NCBI RefSeq assembly: GCF_002778275.1
Contig: NZ_NESG01000001.1
Span: forward strand, 186,001 to 250,000
Origin: Limnohabitans sp. G3-2
GTDB taxonomy: Bacteria > Pseudomonadota > Gammaproteobacteria > Burkholderiales > Burkholderiaceae_C
Direction of reading: 5' to 3'
DNA: 64,000 bases
Position 1 is the first letter of the stretch. The number at the start of each line of letters is the position of its first letter. Position numbers and translations under genes: made by a program. Of the stretch, positions 27,136-39,790 are shown one piece after another. The notes beneath the pieces were generated by a model. It made no database searches. It worked only from the letters and a program-made list of their open reading frames with translations, and was not told where the DNA came from.

Positions 27136-28518
27136 GCGCTCCAGAATTTTTTCTCGCTGGCTCAAGGCCAACACGGCGTCCAGCGAAGGCGTCTGGGCTG
27201 TGCCCATCACCAACACACGAACCGGCATGGCCAACAGCGGCATCTTGAGCCCGGTTTCGGTCAAAGTCTCTTTGATCGTTGCGGCGATCGATGCCTTGTC
27301 CCACGCACATGCTGCCAGCTTATCGGCCAGCAAGGCCAATGCAGGCTTGACCGCATCGGTCACGTGCTGCGCCTTCTCTTCGGCGTTGGGCACCACATCC
27401 AGATAGAAAGCAGCAACCCACTGGGCCAAAACCACCAGCGTGTCACAGCGGTCCTTGAACAAGCCGCAAATGCTGGGCAGGCGCTCGTCGGCCACCACAC
27501 CCAGTTTCGCCAGGAAGGGCTGAACATGCTGGACCAGCGCTTCGTCAGGCAGGGCCTTGAGGTGCTGGGCGTTGACCCACTTGAGCTTGGCCTCGTCAAA
27601 CTGGGCAGCGCTGCGACCGAGGTGATCCAGATTGAACCACGCCAGGAACTGCGCACGGCTGAAGATTTCGTCGTCGCCGTGGCTCCAGCCCAGACGCGCC
27701 AGGTAGTTGACCATGGCATCGGGCAAATAGCCCTCGTCGCGGTAAGCCGTGACGGCCTTGGCACCGTTGCGTTTGCTCATCTTCTCACCCTGCTCGTTGA
27801 GCACGGTGGGCAGGTGCGCATAAACCGGGGGCTCTTGGCCAAGGGCTTTGAAGATGTTGATCTGGCGCGGCGTGTTGTTCACGTGGTCGTCGCCACGGAT
27901 CACGTGGGTGATTTGCATGTCGATGTCGTCCACCACCACGCAGAAGTTGTAGGTGGGCGTGCCGTCAGGCCGAGCGATCACCAGGTCATCGAGCTCGTCG
28001 TTGCTGATCTCGATGCGGCCTTTGACCTTGTCTTCCCAAGCCACCACGCCGCCGAGCGGGTTCTTGAAGCGCAGCACGGGCTTCACACCCTCGGGAACAG
28101 CAGGCAAGGTTTTGCCTTCTGCCGGACGCCAGGTGCCGTCGTAGCGGGGCTTTTCCTTGTTGGCCATTTGGCGCTCACGCAAAGCGTCGAGCTCTTGCAT
28201 GCTCATGTAGCAAGGGTAAACATGGCCTGCTGCGACCAAGTCGGCCAGCACCGCCTTGTAGCGGTCCATGCGCTGCATTTGGTAGAAAGGGCCTTCGTCG
28301 TGGTTCAGTTCCAACCAAGCCATGCCTTCGATGATGACATCCACCGACGCTTGCGTGGAGCGGTCCAGGTCGGTGTCTTCGATGCGCAAAATGAAATCGC
28401 CACCCGTGGCGCGGGCAAAGGCCCAAGGGTACAAAGCCGAGCGGATGTTGCCCAGGTGAATGAAGCCGGTGGGCGATGGGGCAAAGCGGGTGCGGGTACG
28501 GGTCAAGGTGTTGCTCAT
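27121..28518 (-). CDS. gltX: Glutamyl-tRNA synthetase
   Basis: 465 residues. It charges tRNA-Glu with glutamate. It is a class I synthetase with [19 protein letters not shown] (a HIGH variant), the [11 protein letters not shown] segment and the KMSKRNG loop, and a C-terminal anticodon-binding domain. The ATG lies one base after the metZ stop, so it is part of the long minus-strand operon. tRNA-Glu lies about 190 bases downstream. Confidence 0.97.
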   Translation of the reverse strand: MSNTLTRTRTRFAPSPTGFIHLGNIRSALYPWAFARATGGDFILRIEDTDLDRSTQASVDVIIEGMAWLELNHDEGPFYQMQRMDRYKAVLADLVAAGHVYPCYMSMQELDALRERQMANKEKPRYDGTWRPAEGKTLPAVPEGVKPVLRFKNPLGGVVAWEDKVKGRIEISNDELDDLVIARPDGTPTYNFCVVVDDIDMQITHVIRGDDHVNNTPRQINIFKALGQEPPVYAHLPTVLNEQGEKMSKRNGAKAVTAYRDEGYLPDAMVNYLARLGWSHGDDEIFSRAQFLAWFNLDHLGRSAAQFDEAKLKWVNAQHLKALPDEALVQHVQPFLAKLGVVADERLPSICGLFKDRCDTLVVLAQWVAAFYLDVVPNAEEKAQHVTDAVKPALALLADKLAACAWDKASIAATIKETLTETGLKMPLLAMPVRVLVMGTAQTPSLDAVLALSQREKILERLKNA

Positions 28519-28519
28519 A

Positions 28520-29731
28520 TCAGAAAGTATCGAGACCCAAGGACAGGTCTTTTTGAATGTCTTGTGGGTATTCCAAACCCACAGCCACGCGAATCATGCC
28601 TTGGCCAATACCGGCAGCTTGTCGCTGCGCTTCGGTCAATCGTCCGTGCGAGGTGCTGGCCGGGTGGGCCACCAAGGTTTTGGTGTCTCCCAAGTTCGTG
28701 GAGAGCGAGAGCATCTTCATCGAGTCCAGCACATGGAAGGCGTTTTTCCTGGCCTGTTCAGGCCCATTCGCTTTCACATCGAAAGACAGCACGGGGCCAC
28801 CCAAGCCCGACATCTGGCGCATGGCCAAGTCGTGTTGCGGATGACTGGCCAAACCGGGGTAAAAAACGCGGGCGACGGCGGGGTGCTTTTCGAGCCACTC
28901 GGCCAAAATTTGAGCACGGGCGGTTTGCGCACGCATGCGCAGGTCCAGCGTTTCCAGACCTTTGAGGACCACCCAAGCATTGAATGGCGCCAGCGTCATG
29001 CCCCCGCTTTTGAGCACGGGCAAAAATTTCTCGGTGATCATCTGCTGCGACGCACACAAAGCCCCCGCCATCACGCGGCCCTGACCATCCAGGTATTTGG
29101 TGCCCGAATGCGTGATGATGTCCGCGCCCATCTGGGCCGGGCGCTGCAAGGCAGGTGTGGCAAAGCAGTTGTCCACCGCAAACAAAGCGCCGGCATTGTG
29201 GGCCATGTCGGCCAAAGCCTGGATGTCACACACCTCGGTCAAAGGGTTGGTCGGCGTTTCGGCAAACAGCAAACGCGTGTTCGGCCGAACAGCCGCTTGC
29301 CATTCCTTCAATTCCGTTTGAGAAACAAAACTCGATTCCACGCCAAACTTGGCGAGATCCGAGCCAATCAGCTTGATGGTCGAGCCGAACATGGAGCGGG
29401 AGCAGACCACATGGTCCCCGGCCTTGAGCAAGCCCATGCACATCATCAAGATGGCCGACATGCCCGACGCTGTGCCCATGGCGGCCTCGGTCCCTTCCAG
29501 GGCGGCCAAGCGCATTTCCATGCTGCTGACGGTGGGGTTGCCGTAGCGCCCGTAGGTGAAGCCTTCTTCGTCACCCGCGAAACGGCGTGCAGCCGCTTCG
29601 GCCGTGGGCTGCACGTAGCCGCTGGTCAGGTAAAGCGCTTCGGAGTTTTCACCGTACTGGCTGCGCTCCACTGCGGCACGCACGGCCAAAGTTTCGATGT
29701 GCCAATCGTCAAATCGCTGGGGGTCTGTCAT
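28520..29731 (-). CDS. metZ: O-succinylhomoserine sulfhydrylase
   Basis: 403 residues. It makes homocysteine from O-succinylhomoserine and sulfide by direct sulfhydrylation. It is a PLP enzyme of the Cys/Met metabolism fold, with YGRYGNPTV, the cofactor lysine in [12 protein letters not shown], and [19 protein letters not shown] near the end. Its place between purF and gltX is a familiar betaproteobacterial order that favours MetZ over MetB or MetY. It lies nine bases downstream of purF. Confidence 0.93.
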   Translation of the reverse strand: MTDPQRFDDWHIETLAVRAAVERSQYGENSEALYLTSGYVQPTAEAAARRFAGDEEGFTYGRYGNPTVSSMEMRLAALEGTEAAMGTASGMSAILMMCMGLLKAGDHVVCSRSMFGSTIKLIGSDLAKFGVESSFVSQTELKEWQAAVRPNTRLLFAETPTNPLTEVCDIQALADMAHNAGALFAVDNCFATPALQRPAQMGADIITHSGTKYLDGQGRVMAGALCASQQMITEKFLPVLKSGGMTLAPFNAWVVLKGLETLDLRMRAQTARAQILAEWLEKHPAVARVFYPGLASHPQHDLAMRQMSGLGGPVLSFDVKANGPEQARKNAFHVLDSMKMLSLSTNLGDTKTLVAHPASTSHGRLTEAQRQAAGIGQGMIRVAVGLEYPQDIQKDLSLGLDTF

Positions 29732-29740
29732 GCTGCAGTC

Positions 29741-31255
<1,515 letters not shown>

Positions 31256-31294
31256 AGTTTTATCCGTTCAAAGAGCCGAATGGCCTTGAATCAT

Positions 31295-31789
31295 TCAAGG
31301 CAGATATTCCACGAAATTCTGGGGCAACAAGGGCTTCAAGCCCGTCAGCACCACTTGCAGCCAAACCGGTCCTTGGGCGCTGGCCCACCAGGCGTCACGC
31401 GCCACCCCGGTCAACTGCAGCACCACGGTCAAGGCCAGCAGCAAGACCACGCCCCGAGCCAGGCCGAACAAGGCCCCCAAGCTGCGGTCAACCGGACGCA
31501 AACCGACGGTTTCGACCAGTTTCTTGATCAGCCAAGACACCAAGCCGGCAACAAACACCGTGGCCACAAAGACCACCCCAAAAGCGACGGCATATTGGAC
31601 CGATTCGGGCGCGCCGTGGATCATGGGCAACCAGGCCACCGCATCCACGGCCAGCCACTGCGCCACTACAAACGCAGCCACCCAGCCCGCCAAGGACAGC
31701 ACCTCGTACACCAAACCACGCCAAAGCCCCACCAGCATGGACGCCAGCAGCACACCCAGCAAGACCCAATCGGTGAGGCTGACGGCCAT
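31295..31789 (-). CDS. cvpA: CvpA family membrane protein
   Basis: 164 residues with four membrane helices. The N-terminus (TDWVLLGVLLASMLVGLWRG) and GLRPVDRSLGALFGLARGVV are CvpA signatures. It is needed for colicin V export in E. coli and linked elsewhere to envelope robustness; its molecular role is unclear. One base separates its ATG from the stop of the SPOR gene. Confidence 0.93.
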   Translation of the reverse strand: MAVSLTDWVLLGVLLASMLVGLWRGLVYEVLSLAGWVAAFVVAQWLAVDAVAWLPMIHGAPESVQYAVAFGVVFVATVFVAGLVSWLIKKLVETVGLRPVDRSLGALFGLARGVVLLLALTVVLQLTGVARDAWWASAQGPVWLQVVLTGLKPLLPQNFVEYLP

Positions 31790-31790
31790 G

Positions 31791-32579
31791 TCAGATCTTC
31801 AAGAAAGACACAGGCAAGTCGAGCTTGCGGATGCGCGCGGCGGCTTTGTCGGCTTCTTCTTTGGTTTCAAAAGGGCCCACGCGGATGCGGGTGGTGGTCT
31901 TGCCGTCTTTTTCCACCGCCTGGGTGTAGGTTTTCACACCCGCTTGCTCCAACTTGTTGCGCACATCGCGCGCCTTGCCTGCATCGCTGAACGCGCCCAC
32001 CTGAATGACCACGCGGGCAGCGCTGGGCTTGGCGGTTTTCCCTTCCAGCAAGGCCTGGGCTTTGTTGCCATCGTCTTTGGGCTTGGCCGCTGGCGTGGGT
32101 TTTTCGGCTTTGACCGGCGCGGCTGGCTTGCTTTCTTGTTTGGCGGCCACGGGCTTTTCTGCGGCTTTCTCAGCCGGCGGGCTTTCTTTGACCGGTTCAG
32201 GCTTGGCCGCGGCAAGGGCGGGCGGCGTCGAGGCCACCACTTCTTCGCGGGCATCCAAGCTGGCTTGGGCAGACACGGCCTGTGGCGCAGGCAACAAAGG
32301 CTTGGCGGGCGCCTGCTCCGACGGGACAGGGGCGGCACTGGCCAATGGCGGTGTGTTTTGCCGGTCCGGGATCACGATGGGCGTGTCCACGGCAACAGGG
32401 CGGGGCTGGGTGTCAAACAACAAAGGGAATCCCACCACGGCCACCAGCACCAGCACCACAGCCCCCATCAAACGGTGCCGCGCACGGCGACGGACCACTT
32501 CGATGTTTTCATTGGGGCTGGCACTCACCGCCTCGGCAGAGGCGGTTTGACCAGACATTCGAAACTTAAAAAAGGCCAT
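31791..32579 (-). CDS. SPOR-domain membrane protein (DedD/FtsN-like)
   Basis: 262 residues. A short cytoplasmic N-terminus is followed by one membrane helix (LMGAVVLVLVAVVGFPLLF), a periplasmic linker of about 110 residues rich in Ala, Pro and Lys, and a C-terminal SPOR domain of about 75 residues. That domain starts at VVIQVGAFSDAGKARDVRNK. SPOR domains bind denuded septal peptidoglycan, so a role in cell division is likely. It lies between folC and cvpA as dedD does in E. coli. Confidence 0.92.
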   Translation of the reverse strand: MAFFKFRMSGQTASAEAVSASPNENIEVVRRRARHRLMGAVVLVLVAVVGFPLLFDTQPRPVAVDTPIVIPDRQNTPPLASAAPVPSEQAPAKPLLPAPQAVSAQASLDAREEVVASTPPALAAAKPEPVKESPPAEKAAEKPVAAKQESKPAAPVKAEKPTPAAKPKDDGNKAQALLEGKTAKPSAARVVIQVGAFSDAGKARDVRNKLEQAGVKTYTQAVEKDGKTTTRIRVGPFETKEEADKAAARIRKLDLPVSFLKI

Positions 32580-32588
32580 AACGGGTGC

Positions 32589-33878
32589 TCACGGGGTGAG
32601 GTGTTTGGCTTGCAGACGCGGGGTGCCGTCTTTCAAAACACCGCCCACGGTATAGAAGGAGCCAAAGACAACAATTCTATCAGCCGGGTCCGCCGCATCG
32701 ATGGCCGCTTGCAGGGCCAAAAGCGGGTCCGCATGGGTGCTGGATGCGGTGTCGGTGCGGGTATTTTGCGCCTGCCAGGCCAGCTGCAAATCGGCCGCTT
32801 TGGCCGCACGGGGCAAGGGCAAATCGGTGAAATACCACTTGTCCACCATCGGGTTGACCTTCTGCAGCATGGGCAGCAGGTCTTTGTCGGCCATGACCCC
32901 CAACACCGCGTGGGTGGTGGGGTAAAAACCCATGGCATCCAGGTTGGCGGCCAAAGCGGCCACCGAATGGGGGTTGTGCGCCACATCCAGCACCAACACC
33001 GGCTGGCCCGGCACGATCTGAAAACGCCCGGGCAGCTCCACCATGGCCAAACCGTTGCGCACGGCCTGGGCCGTGACGGGAATGCGCTGGCGCAAGGCGT
33101 CGAGCGCGGCCAACACGCCCGACGCGTTGATCAGCTGATTGGCCCCGCGCAAAGCCGGGTAGGCCATGCCGCTGTAGCGGCGCTCGCGCCCAGCCCACGC
33201 CCATTGCTGTTTGTCGCCCGAAAAATTGAAATCCCGGCCAAAAAGCCAGACATCCGCCCCGAGGGCGGCGGCATGGTCCAGCACGCTTTGCGGGGGAACC
33301 GGGTCGCTCACAATGACCGGACGCCCAGCCCTGACGATGCCGGCCTTTTCAAAACCAATGCGCTCACGGTCTTTGCCCAAAATGGCGGTGTGGTCGATGT
33401 CGATGCTGGTGATCACCGCGCAATCGGCGTCAATGATGTTCACCGCGTCCAGGCGGCCGCCCAAACCCACTTCCAAAATCGCCACGTCCAGGTTCGCTTG
33501 GGCCATCAGGTGCAGGATGGCCAGCGTGCTGAATTCGAAATAGGTCAGACTGACATCGCCCCTCACGGCTTCGACAGCAGCGAAAGCCTCGGCAAACTCC
33601 TCGGCCGAGGCCGACTCGCCATGCAAGCGACAACGTTCTTCAAAGTGCACCAAGTGGGGGGATGTGTAGACCCCCGTGCGGTAGCCCGCCTGCAGCAGCA
33701 CCGCCTCGAGCATGGCGCAGGTGGAGCCCTTGCCATTGGTCCCGGCCACCGTGATCACGGGGCAGTCAAAACGCAGGGCCATGCGGTCGGCCACGGTTTT
33801 CACACGGTCCAGCCCCATGTCAATGGCCACGGGGTGTAACTGCTCGCACCAGTCGAGCCATTGCTGTAGAGTCTTCAT
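32589..33878 (-). CDS. folC: Bifunctional dihydrofolate synthase/folylpolyglutamate synthase
   Basis: 429 residues. It adds glutamate to dihydropteroate and to reduced folates. It is a Mur-ligase fold with the ATP loop VAGTNGKGSTCAMLEAVL, TSPHLVHFEER, YFEFSTLAILHLMA and EVGLGGRLDAVN. It is first in the window's folC–SPOR–cvpA–purF–metZ–gltX series, with ten bases to the SPOR gene. The 48 bases upstream separate it from the divergent ArsC-like gene. Confidence 0.96.
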   Translation of the reverse strand: MKTLQQWLDWCEQLHPVAIDMGLDRVKTVADRMALRFDCPVITVAGTNGKGSTCAMLEAVLLQAGYRTGVYTSPHLVHFEERCRLHGESASAEEFAEAFAAVEAVRGDVSLTYFEFSTLAILHLMAQANLDVAILEVGLGGRLDAVNIIDADCAVITSIDIDHTAILGKDRERIGFEKAGIVRAGRPVIVSDPVPPQSVLDHAAALGADVWLFGRDFNFSGDKQQWAWAGRERRYSGMAYPALRGANQLINASGVLAALDALRQRIPVTAQAVRNGLAMVELPGRFQIVPGQPVLVLDVAHNPHSVAALAANLDAMGFYPTTHAVLGVMADKDLLPMLQKVNPMVDKWYFTDLPLPRAAKAADLQLAWQAQNTRTDTASSTHADPLLALQAAIDAADPADRIVVFGSFYTVGGVLKDGTPRLQAKHLTP

Positions 33879-33926
33879 GGCGGCGATTGTCGCCCAGTCC
33901 TGTCCCTTTTATTCCCGATCAGACCT

Positions 33927-34271
33927 ATGCACCCGATTGTTTACGGCATCCCCCATTGCGACACCGTTAAAAAAGCCCGCGCTTGCTTGAGCGAGCAAGG
34001 TCTAGAGGTCACTTTTCACGACTTCAAGAAGCAAGGGGTGCCGGCCGCAGAACTCGACAGCTGGCTGGCGGCCGTGGGCTGGGAAACCCTGCTCAACCGC
34101 AAAGGCACCACCTGGCGCAAGCTCGATGCCGCAGTGCAAGCCCAGGTGACAGACAGCGCCACAGCCAAGGCCGTGATGCAGGCGCATGCCAGCACCATCA
34201 AACGGCCTGTCATCGTCTGGCCCTCGGGCAAGGTCACGGTGGGGTTCACACCCGAGCAATGGCCCCTTTGA
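33927..34271 (+). CDS. ArsC/Spx-family protein (YffB-like)
   Basis: 114 residues. It is a thioredoxin-fold arsenate-reductase-family protein with YGIPHCDTVKKARACL holding the active-site cysteine, LLNRKGTTWRKL in the middle and KRPVIVWPSGKVTVGF near the end. It lacks the arginine pattern of true ArsC enzymes as far as I can see, so a glutathione-dependent reductase of the YffB type is more likely. It is divergent from folC. Confidence 0.85.
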   Translation: MHPIVYGIPHCDTVKKARACLSEQGLEVTFHDFKKQGVPAAELDSWLAAVGWETLLNRKGTTWRKLDAAVQAQVTDSATAKAVMQAHASTIKRPVIVWPSGKVTVGFTPEQWPL

Positions 34272-34362
34272 AACGCTGGTCACAAATCTTTACTTTTCAA
34301 AACGTGTGGCTTGGACACGGCCGACATACACTCGTCTGGTCAACACTAAATTCGCAAAAATC

Positions 34363-35040
34363 ATGAAAACCTGGGCCACCACCAGTGCACTGCTTCTTTC
34401 GGCCTTGGCCGCACAAGCGCAAGAAGTTGGACAAGTGATCTCGCGCACCGCGGTTTACCAACAAGTGGCCGTCCCGCGCCAAACCTGCACCCAAAGCCCT
34501 GCAGTGGCCCCGGCCCAAAACTCGGGCGGTGGTGCCCTCATCGGAGCGATCGCGGGAGGACTGATCGGCAGCCAGCTGGGCGGGCGTGACAGCAAAGGCA
34601 TTGCCGCCATGGCCGGCGTCATCGGCGGTGCCGTGTTGGGCGACAAGGTCGAAAGCCAAGGCAACAGCACCCAGCCCACCACGACCTGCACCACACAAAC
34701 CGTCTACGAGAACCGCTTGGTGGGCTACAACGTGGTCTATGAATATGCGGGCAAGCAATACAACGTGCAGCTCCCACAAGACCCGGGCCCGACCATTCCC
34801 CTTCAAGTCACGCCCATGCTTGCTCCTCGCTCAGAAGCGCCCGCTGCGACTTATCTCGCCTCTGCCCCCTCTGTCGCCGAACCGGTCACCGTGATCACCG
34901 AGTCGCGCGTGGTCTATGTGCCCACCCCGGTTTACCGCCACTACCCACCCCCCTACACCAGCGTCCACCTGGGCTGGAGTGCCGGGCATCGCCACGTTCA
35001 ACCTTACCCCCCCGGTTACAGGCAGGGTGTTTGGCGCTGA
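34363..35040 (+). CDS. Glycine-zipper 2TM-domain envelope protein
   Basis: 225 residues from the ATG at 34363. A signal peptide (TSALLLSALAAQAQ) is followed by a short variable part and a glycine zipper at about residues 55–95 (GGGALIGAIAGGLIGSQLGG, then AGVIGGAVLGDKVE). After that come TVYENRLVGYNVVYEYAGK and a Pro/Tyr/His-rich tail. It resembles SlyB/Rick_17kDa-type outer-membrane or periplasmic proteins whose function is uncertain. A terminator follows. Confidence 0.85.
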   Translation: MKTWATTSALLLSALAAQAQEVGQVISRTAVYQQVAVPRQTCTQSPAVAPAQNSGGGALIGAIAGGLIGSQLGGRDSKGIAAMAGVIGGAVLGDKVESQGNSTQPTTTCTTQTVYENRLVGYNVVYEYAGKQYNVQLPQDPGPTIPLQVTPMLAPRSEAPAATYLASAPSVAEPVTVITESRVVYVPTPVYRHYPPPYTSVHLGWSAGHRHVQPYPPGYRQGVWR

Positions 35041-35104
35041 AAGGCCAAGCACCCAGCCCTTCACCCCGGCCGACTGGCCTAAAATGCGGGCTTGATTTGC
35101 CTTC

Positions 35105-35129
35105 AAGGGCGTCTTCAGACGCCCTTTTT
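35105..35129 (+). terminator. Rho-independent terminator after the glycine-zipper gene
   Basis: GGGCGTC (35107–35113) pairs with GACGCCC (35118–35124) around TTCA, then TTTTT. It separates the glycine-zipper gene from ppnP–argG. Confidence 0.9.
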
Positions 35130-35168
35130 GTTTGATGCGGGAAAAACCGCCCCTTTAAAGCCCTAGCC

Positions 35169-35486
35169 ATGACCACCCAAACCATCGACGGCGTCTCCGT
35201 CAACACCCAAGCCAATGTTTACTTTGACGGCAAGTGCGTCAGCCACGGCTTGACCTTGGCCGACGGCACCAAGCTGTCGGTCGGCGTGATCCTCCCCGCC
35301 ACCCTGACCTTCAACACCGGCGCCCCCGAAATCATGGAATGCGTGGGCGGCTCTTGCGAATACAAGCTCGATGGCAGCACCGAATGGCTCAAGTCCAGCG
35401 CAGGCGAGGAATTCAGCATCCCTGGCAACTCCAAGTTCGAGATCCGTGTGACCGAGCCCTACCACTACATTTGCCACTTCGGCTGA
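35169..35486 (+). CDS. ppnP: Pyrimidine/purine nucleoside phosphorylase
   Basis: 105 residues, a compact cupin (formerly DUF1255). It phosphorolyses several nucleosides to free base and ribose-1-phosphate. The family pattern ANVYFDGKCVSHGLTLADG, then GVILPATLTFNTGAPE and the final YHYICHFG, is complete. argG starts six bases after its stop, so the pair is likely cotranscribed. Confidence 0.93.
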   Translation: MTTQTIDGVSVNTQANVYFDGKCVSHGLTLADGTKLSVGVILPATLTFNTGAPEIMECVGGSCEYKLDGSTEWLKSSAGEEFSIPGNSKFEIRVTEPYHYICHFG

Positions 35487-36833
<1,347 letters not shown>

Positions 36834-36852
36834 TTTCTGCCTTGCACCAATG

Positions 36853-36879
36853 AAAAACGGCCTATAGGCCGTTTTTTTA
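36853..36879. terminator. Bidirectional terminator between argG and the thioesterase gene
   Basis: AAAAACGGCC and GGCCGTTTTT flank a TATA loop, with an A-run on one side and a T-run on the other. It serves both convergent genes and overlaps the last codon of the thioesterase gene. Confidence 0.9.
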
Positions 36880-37302
36880 TTTCAGCGGTGGCATGTCCAC
36901 CACCCGCAGGGTGACATGGGCCACAGCGCAGGGGTGCTGCCCCTCGGCAGGATCGGTTTCAAGCTCAACAGCCACCACACAAATGGTGCCACCCACCTGC
37001 AGGGCTCGTGCCTTGGCATACAAGGTTTGCCCTTTGGCCGGGGCCAAGAAGTTCACATGCAAATCCACCGTGACCGCGATCTTGCCTGCCGGCAATGCGG
37101 TGGTGGCCGCTGCACCCGCTGCATGGTCGGCCAAGCCGGACACCACGCCCCCATGGAAAAAGCCATTGAATTGCAAGAGTTCGGGCTTTTTGGCCAATGA
37201 CAGCGTCACCTGACCCGGCTCTGCGGACAGCACCTCCACGCCTGCGGCATGGGTGTAACCGGTGATGGCGGTGACTTTGCGGACCAGTTGTTCTGGAGTC
37301 AT
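36877..37302 (-). CDS. PaaI-family thioesterase (hotdog fold)
   Basis: 141 residues. FNGFFHGGVVSGLADHAAG is the hotdog active-site helix with the HGG motif, and VTVDLHVNFLAPAKGQTLYAKA is the following strand pair. It hydrolyses acyl- or aryl-CoA thioesters; the substrate is unknown. It is convergent with argG. The 113 bases between its start and the murB stop hold no clear site. Confidence 0.88.
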   Translation of the reverse strand: MTPEQLVRKVTAITGYTHAAGVEVLSAEPGQVTLSLAKKPELLQFNGFFHGGVVSGLADHAAGAAATTALPAGKIAVTVDLHVNFLAPAKGQTLYAKARALQVGGTICVVAVELETDPAEGQHPCAVAHVTLRVVDMPPLK

Positions 37303-37415
37303 TGGGAGCGCTCCTGTGAATCCGGAAAACTGTAACCGTCAGAAAGTTTTTGCGCATCAGGAAATCCCTGAACTGTCCACCAACCCGGCGCGGAACACCA
37401 CCACAGAAGCAAAAA

Positions 37416-38468
37416 TTAAATCACAACCGGCTCGGGCTCCAACCGAATCCCAAACCGCTCGTACACACTGGTCTGAATCGCCTTGGCCAAGGTCATCACC
37501 TCACCCCCGGTGCAAGGGTTCTCGCGCGCGCCCCGGTTGACCAGCACCAGCGCCTGCTTTTCATAGACCCCGGCGTGGCCCACGGACTTGCCTTTCCAGC
37601 CGCAGGCGTCGATCAGCCAGCCCGCCGCCAGCTTGATGCTGCCGTCGGGCATGGGGTAATGCACCACCTTCGGGTCGCGGGCGATGATGTCGGCGCACTG
37701 CTCGGGGGTGACGGTGGGGTTTTTGAAGAAACTGCCCGCGTTGCCGATCACCGCCGGGTCGGGCAGTTTGGCGCGGCGGATCGCCACCACCCAGTCAAAG
37801 ATCTGCCGGGCGTCGGGCTTGTCGATGCCCGTCTCGGCCATCTTGCGCGCCAAGTCCAGATAGCCCAGCTCGGGTTTCCAGCGCTTGGGCAGCGCAAAGC
37901 GCACCCGCAAAATCACCGCACGACCCGCCAGGCCTAGGCCATCGGTCCCGCCCGATGCGTGTTTGAACACCGAGTCGCGGTAACTGAAGCCGCACTGCGC
38001 AGCGTTCAGGCTGAACAATTCGCCCGTGAACAGGTCCATGGCGTCCAGCGAATCGAAGCGGTCTTGCAACTCCACCCCATAGGCCCCAATGTTCTGGACG
38101 GGAGAGGCCCCCACGGTACCGGGGATCAGGGCCATGTTCTCCAGCCCCGGGTAACCGTTGTCCAGGGTCCAGGTGACCAAAGCGTGCCAGTCAACGCCAG
38201 CGCCTGCCTCGATCACCCAGTGCCTGTCGGTTTCAGAGGCCAAGCGCAAGCCCGGCACCTCGACTTTGAGCACCAGCGCCTTGACGTCGCCCGTCAAAAC
38301 CAGGTTGCTGCCACCGCCCAGCACTTGCCGGGGCAAAGTGGTCAATTGGGGGTCGGCCAGCACGGCCAGCAGGTCGGCTTCGGAGTGCACCCGCACCAAG
38401 GCCTGCGCTTTGGCGGCGATGCCGAACGTGTTGTACGGCTGCAGGGGGACATTTTTCTCCAGGTTCAT
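37416..38468 (-). CDS. murB: UDP-N-acetylenolpyruvoylglucosamine reductase
   Basis: 350 residues, type I MurB. It reduces UDP-GlcNAc-enolpyruvate to UDP-MurNAc with NADPH and FAD. It starts [11 protein letters not shown], with [30 protein letters not shown] and FSYRDSVFK in the FAD domains, NAGSFFKNP with the catalytic Ser, and a C-terminal lid. Divergent from yajQ with 41 bases between the starts. Confidence 0.96.
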   Translation of the reverse strand: MNLEKNVPLQPYNTFGIAAKAQALVRVHSEADLLAVLADPQLTTLPRQVLGGGSNLVLTGDVKALVLKVEVPGLRLASETDRHWVIEAGAGVDWHALVTWTLDNGYPGLENMALIPGTVGASPVQNIGAYGVELQDRFDSLDAMDLFTGELFSLNAAQCGFSYRDSVFKHASGGTDGLGLAGRAVILRVRFALPKRWKPELGYLDLARKMAETGIDKPDARQIFDWVVAIRRAKLPDPAVIGNAGSFFKNPTVTPEQCADIIARDPKVVHYPMPDGSIKLAAGWLIDACGWKGKSVGHAGVYEKQALVLVNRGARENPCTGGEVMTLAKAIQTSVYERFGIRLEPEPVVI

Positions 38469-38509
38469 GGGAGAATTGTCGCATTCTCAACCCTCGGACT
38501 TTTACTGCC

Positions 38510-38995
38510 ATGCCCTCGTTTGATACCGTTTGCGAACCCAATATGGTTGAAGTGCGCAACGCCGTCGATACTTCTGCCAAAGAAATCGGCACCCGCTTTG
38601 ACTTCAAAGGCACCTCGGCCAACATCGAACTCAAGGACAAAGAGATCACGATGTTCGGCGATGCGGAGTTTCAGCTCACGCAGGTCGAAGACATCTTGCG
38701 CAACAAACTGACCAAGCGCAACGTCGACGTGCGCTTTTTGGACATTGGCAAAGTCGAAAAAATCGGCGGCGACAAGGTCAAGCAAGTGGTGAAGGTCAAA
38801 AATGGCATTGAAACCGAAGATGCCAAGAAAATCACCAAACTCATCAAAGAGAGCAAGATCAAGGTGCAGGCGTCAATCCAGGGCGATGCTGTGCGTGTGA
38901 CCGGCACCAAGCGTGACGACTTGCAGGCGGCCATGGCCCTGTTGCGCAAGGACATGACCGAGTTGCCCCTGTCCTTCGACAACTTCCGCGACTGA
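38510..38995 (+). CDS. yajQ: YajQ family nucleotide-binding protein
   Basis: 161 residues, full length. [18 protein letters not shown], then [16 protein letters not shown], and the LSFDNFRD ending are conserved. Homologues bind RNA or nucleotides, and in Xanthomonas and Pseudomonas a YajQ protein binds cyclic di-GMP. Whether this one does is unknown. It ends 34 bases from the convergent dioxygenase gene. Confidence 0.95.
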   Translation: MPSFDTVCEPNMVEVRNAVDTSAKEIGTRFDFKGTSANIELKDKEITMFGDAEFQLTQVEDILRNKLTKRNVDVRFLDIGKVEKIGGDKVKQVVKVKNGIETEDAKKITKLIKESKIKVQASIQGDAVRVTGTKRDDLQAAMALLRKDMTELPLSFDNFRD

Positions 38996-39029
38996 TCAGG
39001 TTTGCGGCCCGCAAGCTCAGCGTTTGGAC

Positions 39030-39776
39030 TCAGCGTTTAGGCTCATCGAGGAAGCCCCCCGAACGCAAGGTGATGACCAAGGTGTCGCGCCAACCGCCTT
39101 CTTGTTCCGGCTGGATCGGGGTGGTCTCATGAATGACGCGGCTGTCGTCCAGCAGCAGCAATGACCAAGGCTCGCTCAAGGTGAAGCGCTGGCCACGCGG
39201 GCTGTCCATGTCAAACACCCGTGTTTCGCCGCCCTTGATGCCGTGGCGGCCCACCAAAAACACCGCCACCCAATTCACGCCATCGCGGTGCGCCCCCTCG
39301 GGCGTGGGGCGGCCAATGCCGTCGGTGGTGTCAATGCGAAACTGGTGCGCCTCGGTGAACCAGGTTTGATCGCCCTGCGCCGCACAGGCCACCCGGGCCA
39401 GCCAACGCAGCAATTGCGACCAAACCGCTTGCTGCACCACCTCGGGGGCCATCGGTTCAAACCAACGCTGCATGCCGCCATGCAGGGCGTTGTAAGACAG
39501 CGGCTGCCAATGGGCACGGTGCGGCATGGCGCGCAACTCATCTCGCGTGACCTCAAAACTGGCGTGCCGGCGACGGCGGTAGCGCCCACCGTCTTTGAGG
39601 TACTGGTCAGGCGGCAAATCGTTCCAGCTGGGCGCCAGTGCCTTCAAGGCCTCCACTGAAATACCAGCCAAAGCGCAAACGCTGGCAGACCCCAGCACCG
39701 CAAACCCCTGGTCCGCCAGCGTGGCGTTCAGCAGGTCAGGTGGTGTCAGTGGGGGCTGCAGCATTTGTTGGGGCAT
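39030..39776 (-). CDS. 2-oxoglutarate/Fe(II) dioxygenase (2OG-Fe_Oxy_2 family)
   Basis: 248 residues from the ATG at 39776; a longer frame upstream overlaps the methionine synthase gene and is rejected. The iron ligands are H163-x-D165 (GAHRDGVNW) and H216 (SRVIHETTP), and R230 (GWRDTLVITL) would bind 2-oxoglutarate. The GGETRVFD strand lies between them. The family contains free L-isoleucine hydroxylases, so a small amino-acid-like substrate is plausible. It starts 14 bases after the MesD-like gene and is last in a four-gene run. Confidence 0.82.
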   Translation of the reverse strand: MPQQMLQPPLTPPDLLNATLADQGFAVLGSASVCALAGISVEALKALAPSWNDLPPDQYLKDGGRYRRRRHASFEVTRDELRAMPHRAHWQPLSYNALHGGMQRWFEPMAPEVVQQAVWSQLLRWLARVACAAQGDQTWFTEAHQFRIDTTDGIGRPTPEGAHRDGVNWVAVFLVGRHGIKGGETRVFDMDSPRGQRFTLSEPWSLLLLDDSRVIHETTPIQPEQEGGWRDTLVITLRSGGFLDEPKR

Positions 39777-39790
39777 GAGCGGTCTCGGTT

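Noticed and set aside
31524..33839. A 771-codon plus-strand open frame
   Set aside because: It is antisense to cvpA, the SPOR gene and folC, all securely identified. It is a shadow of GC-rich coding DNA.
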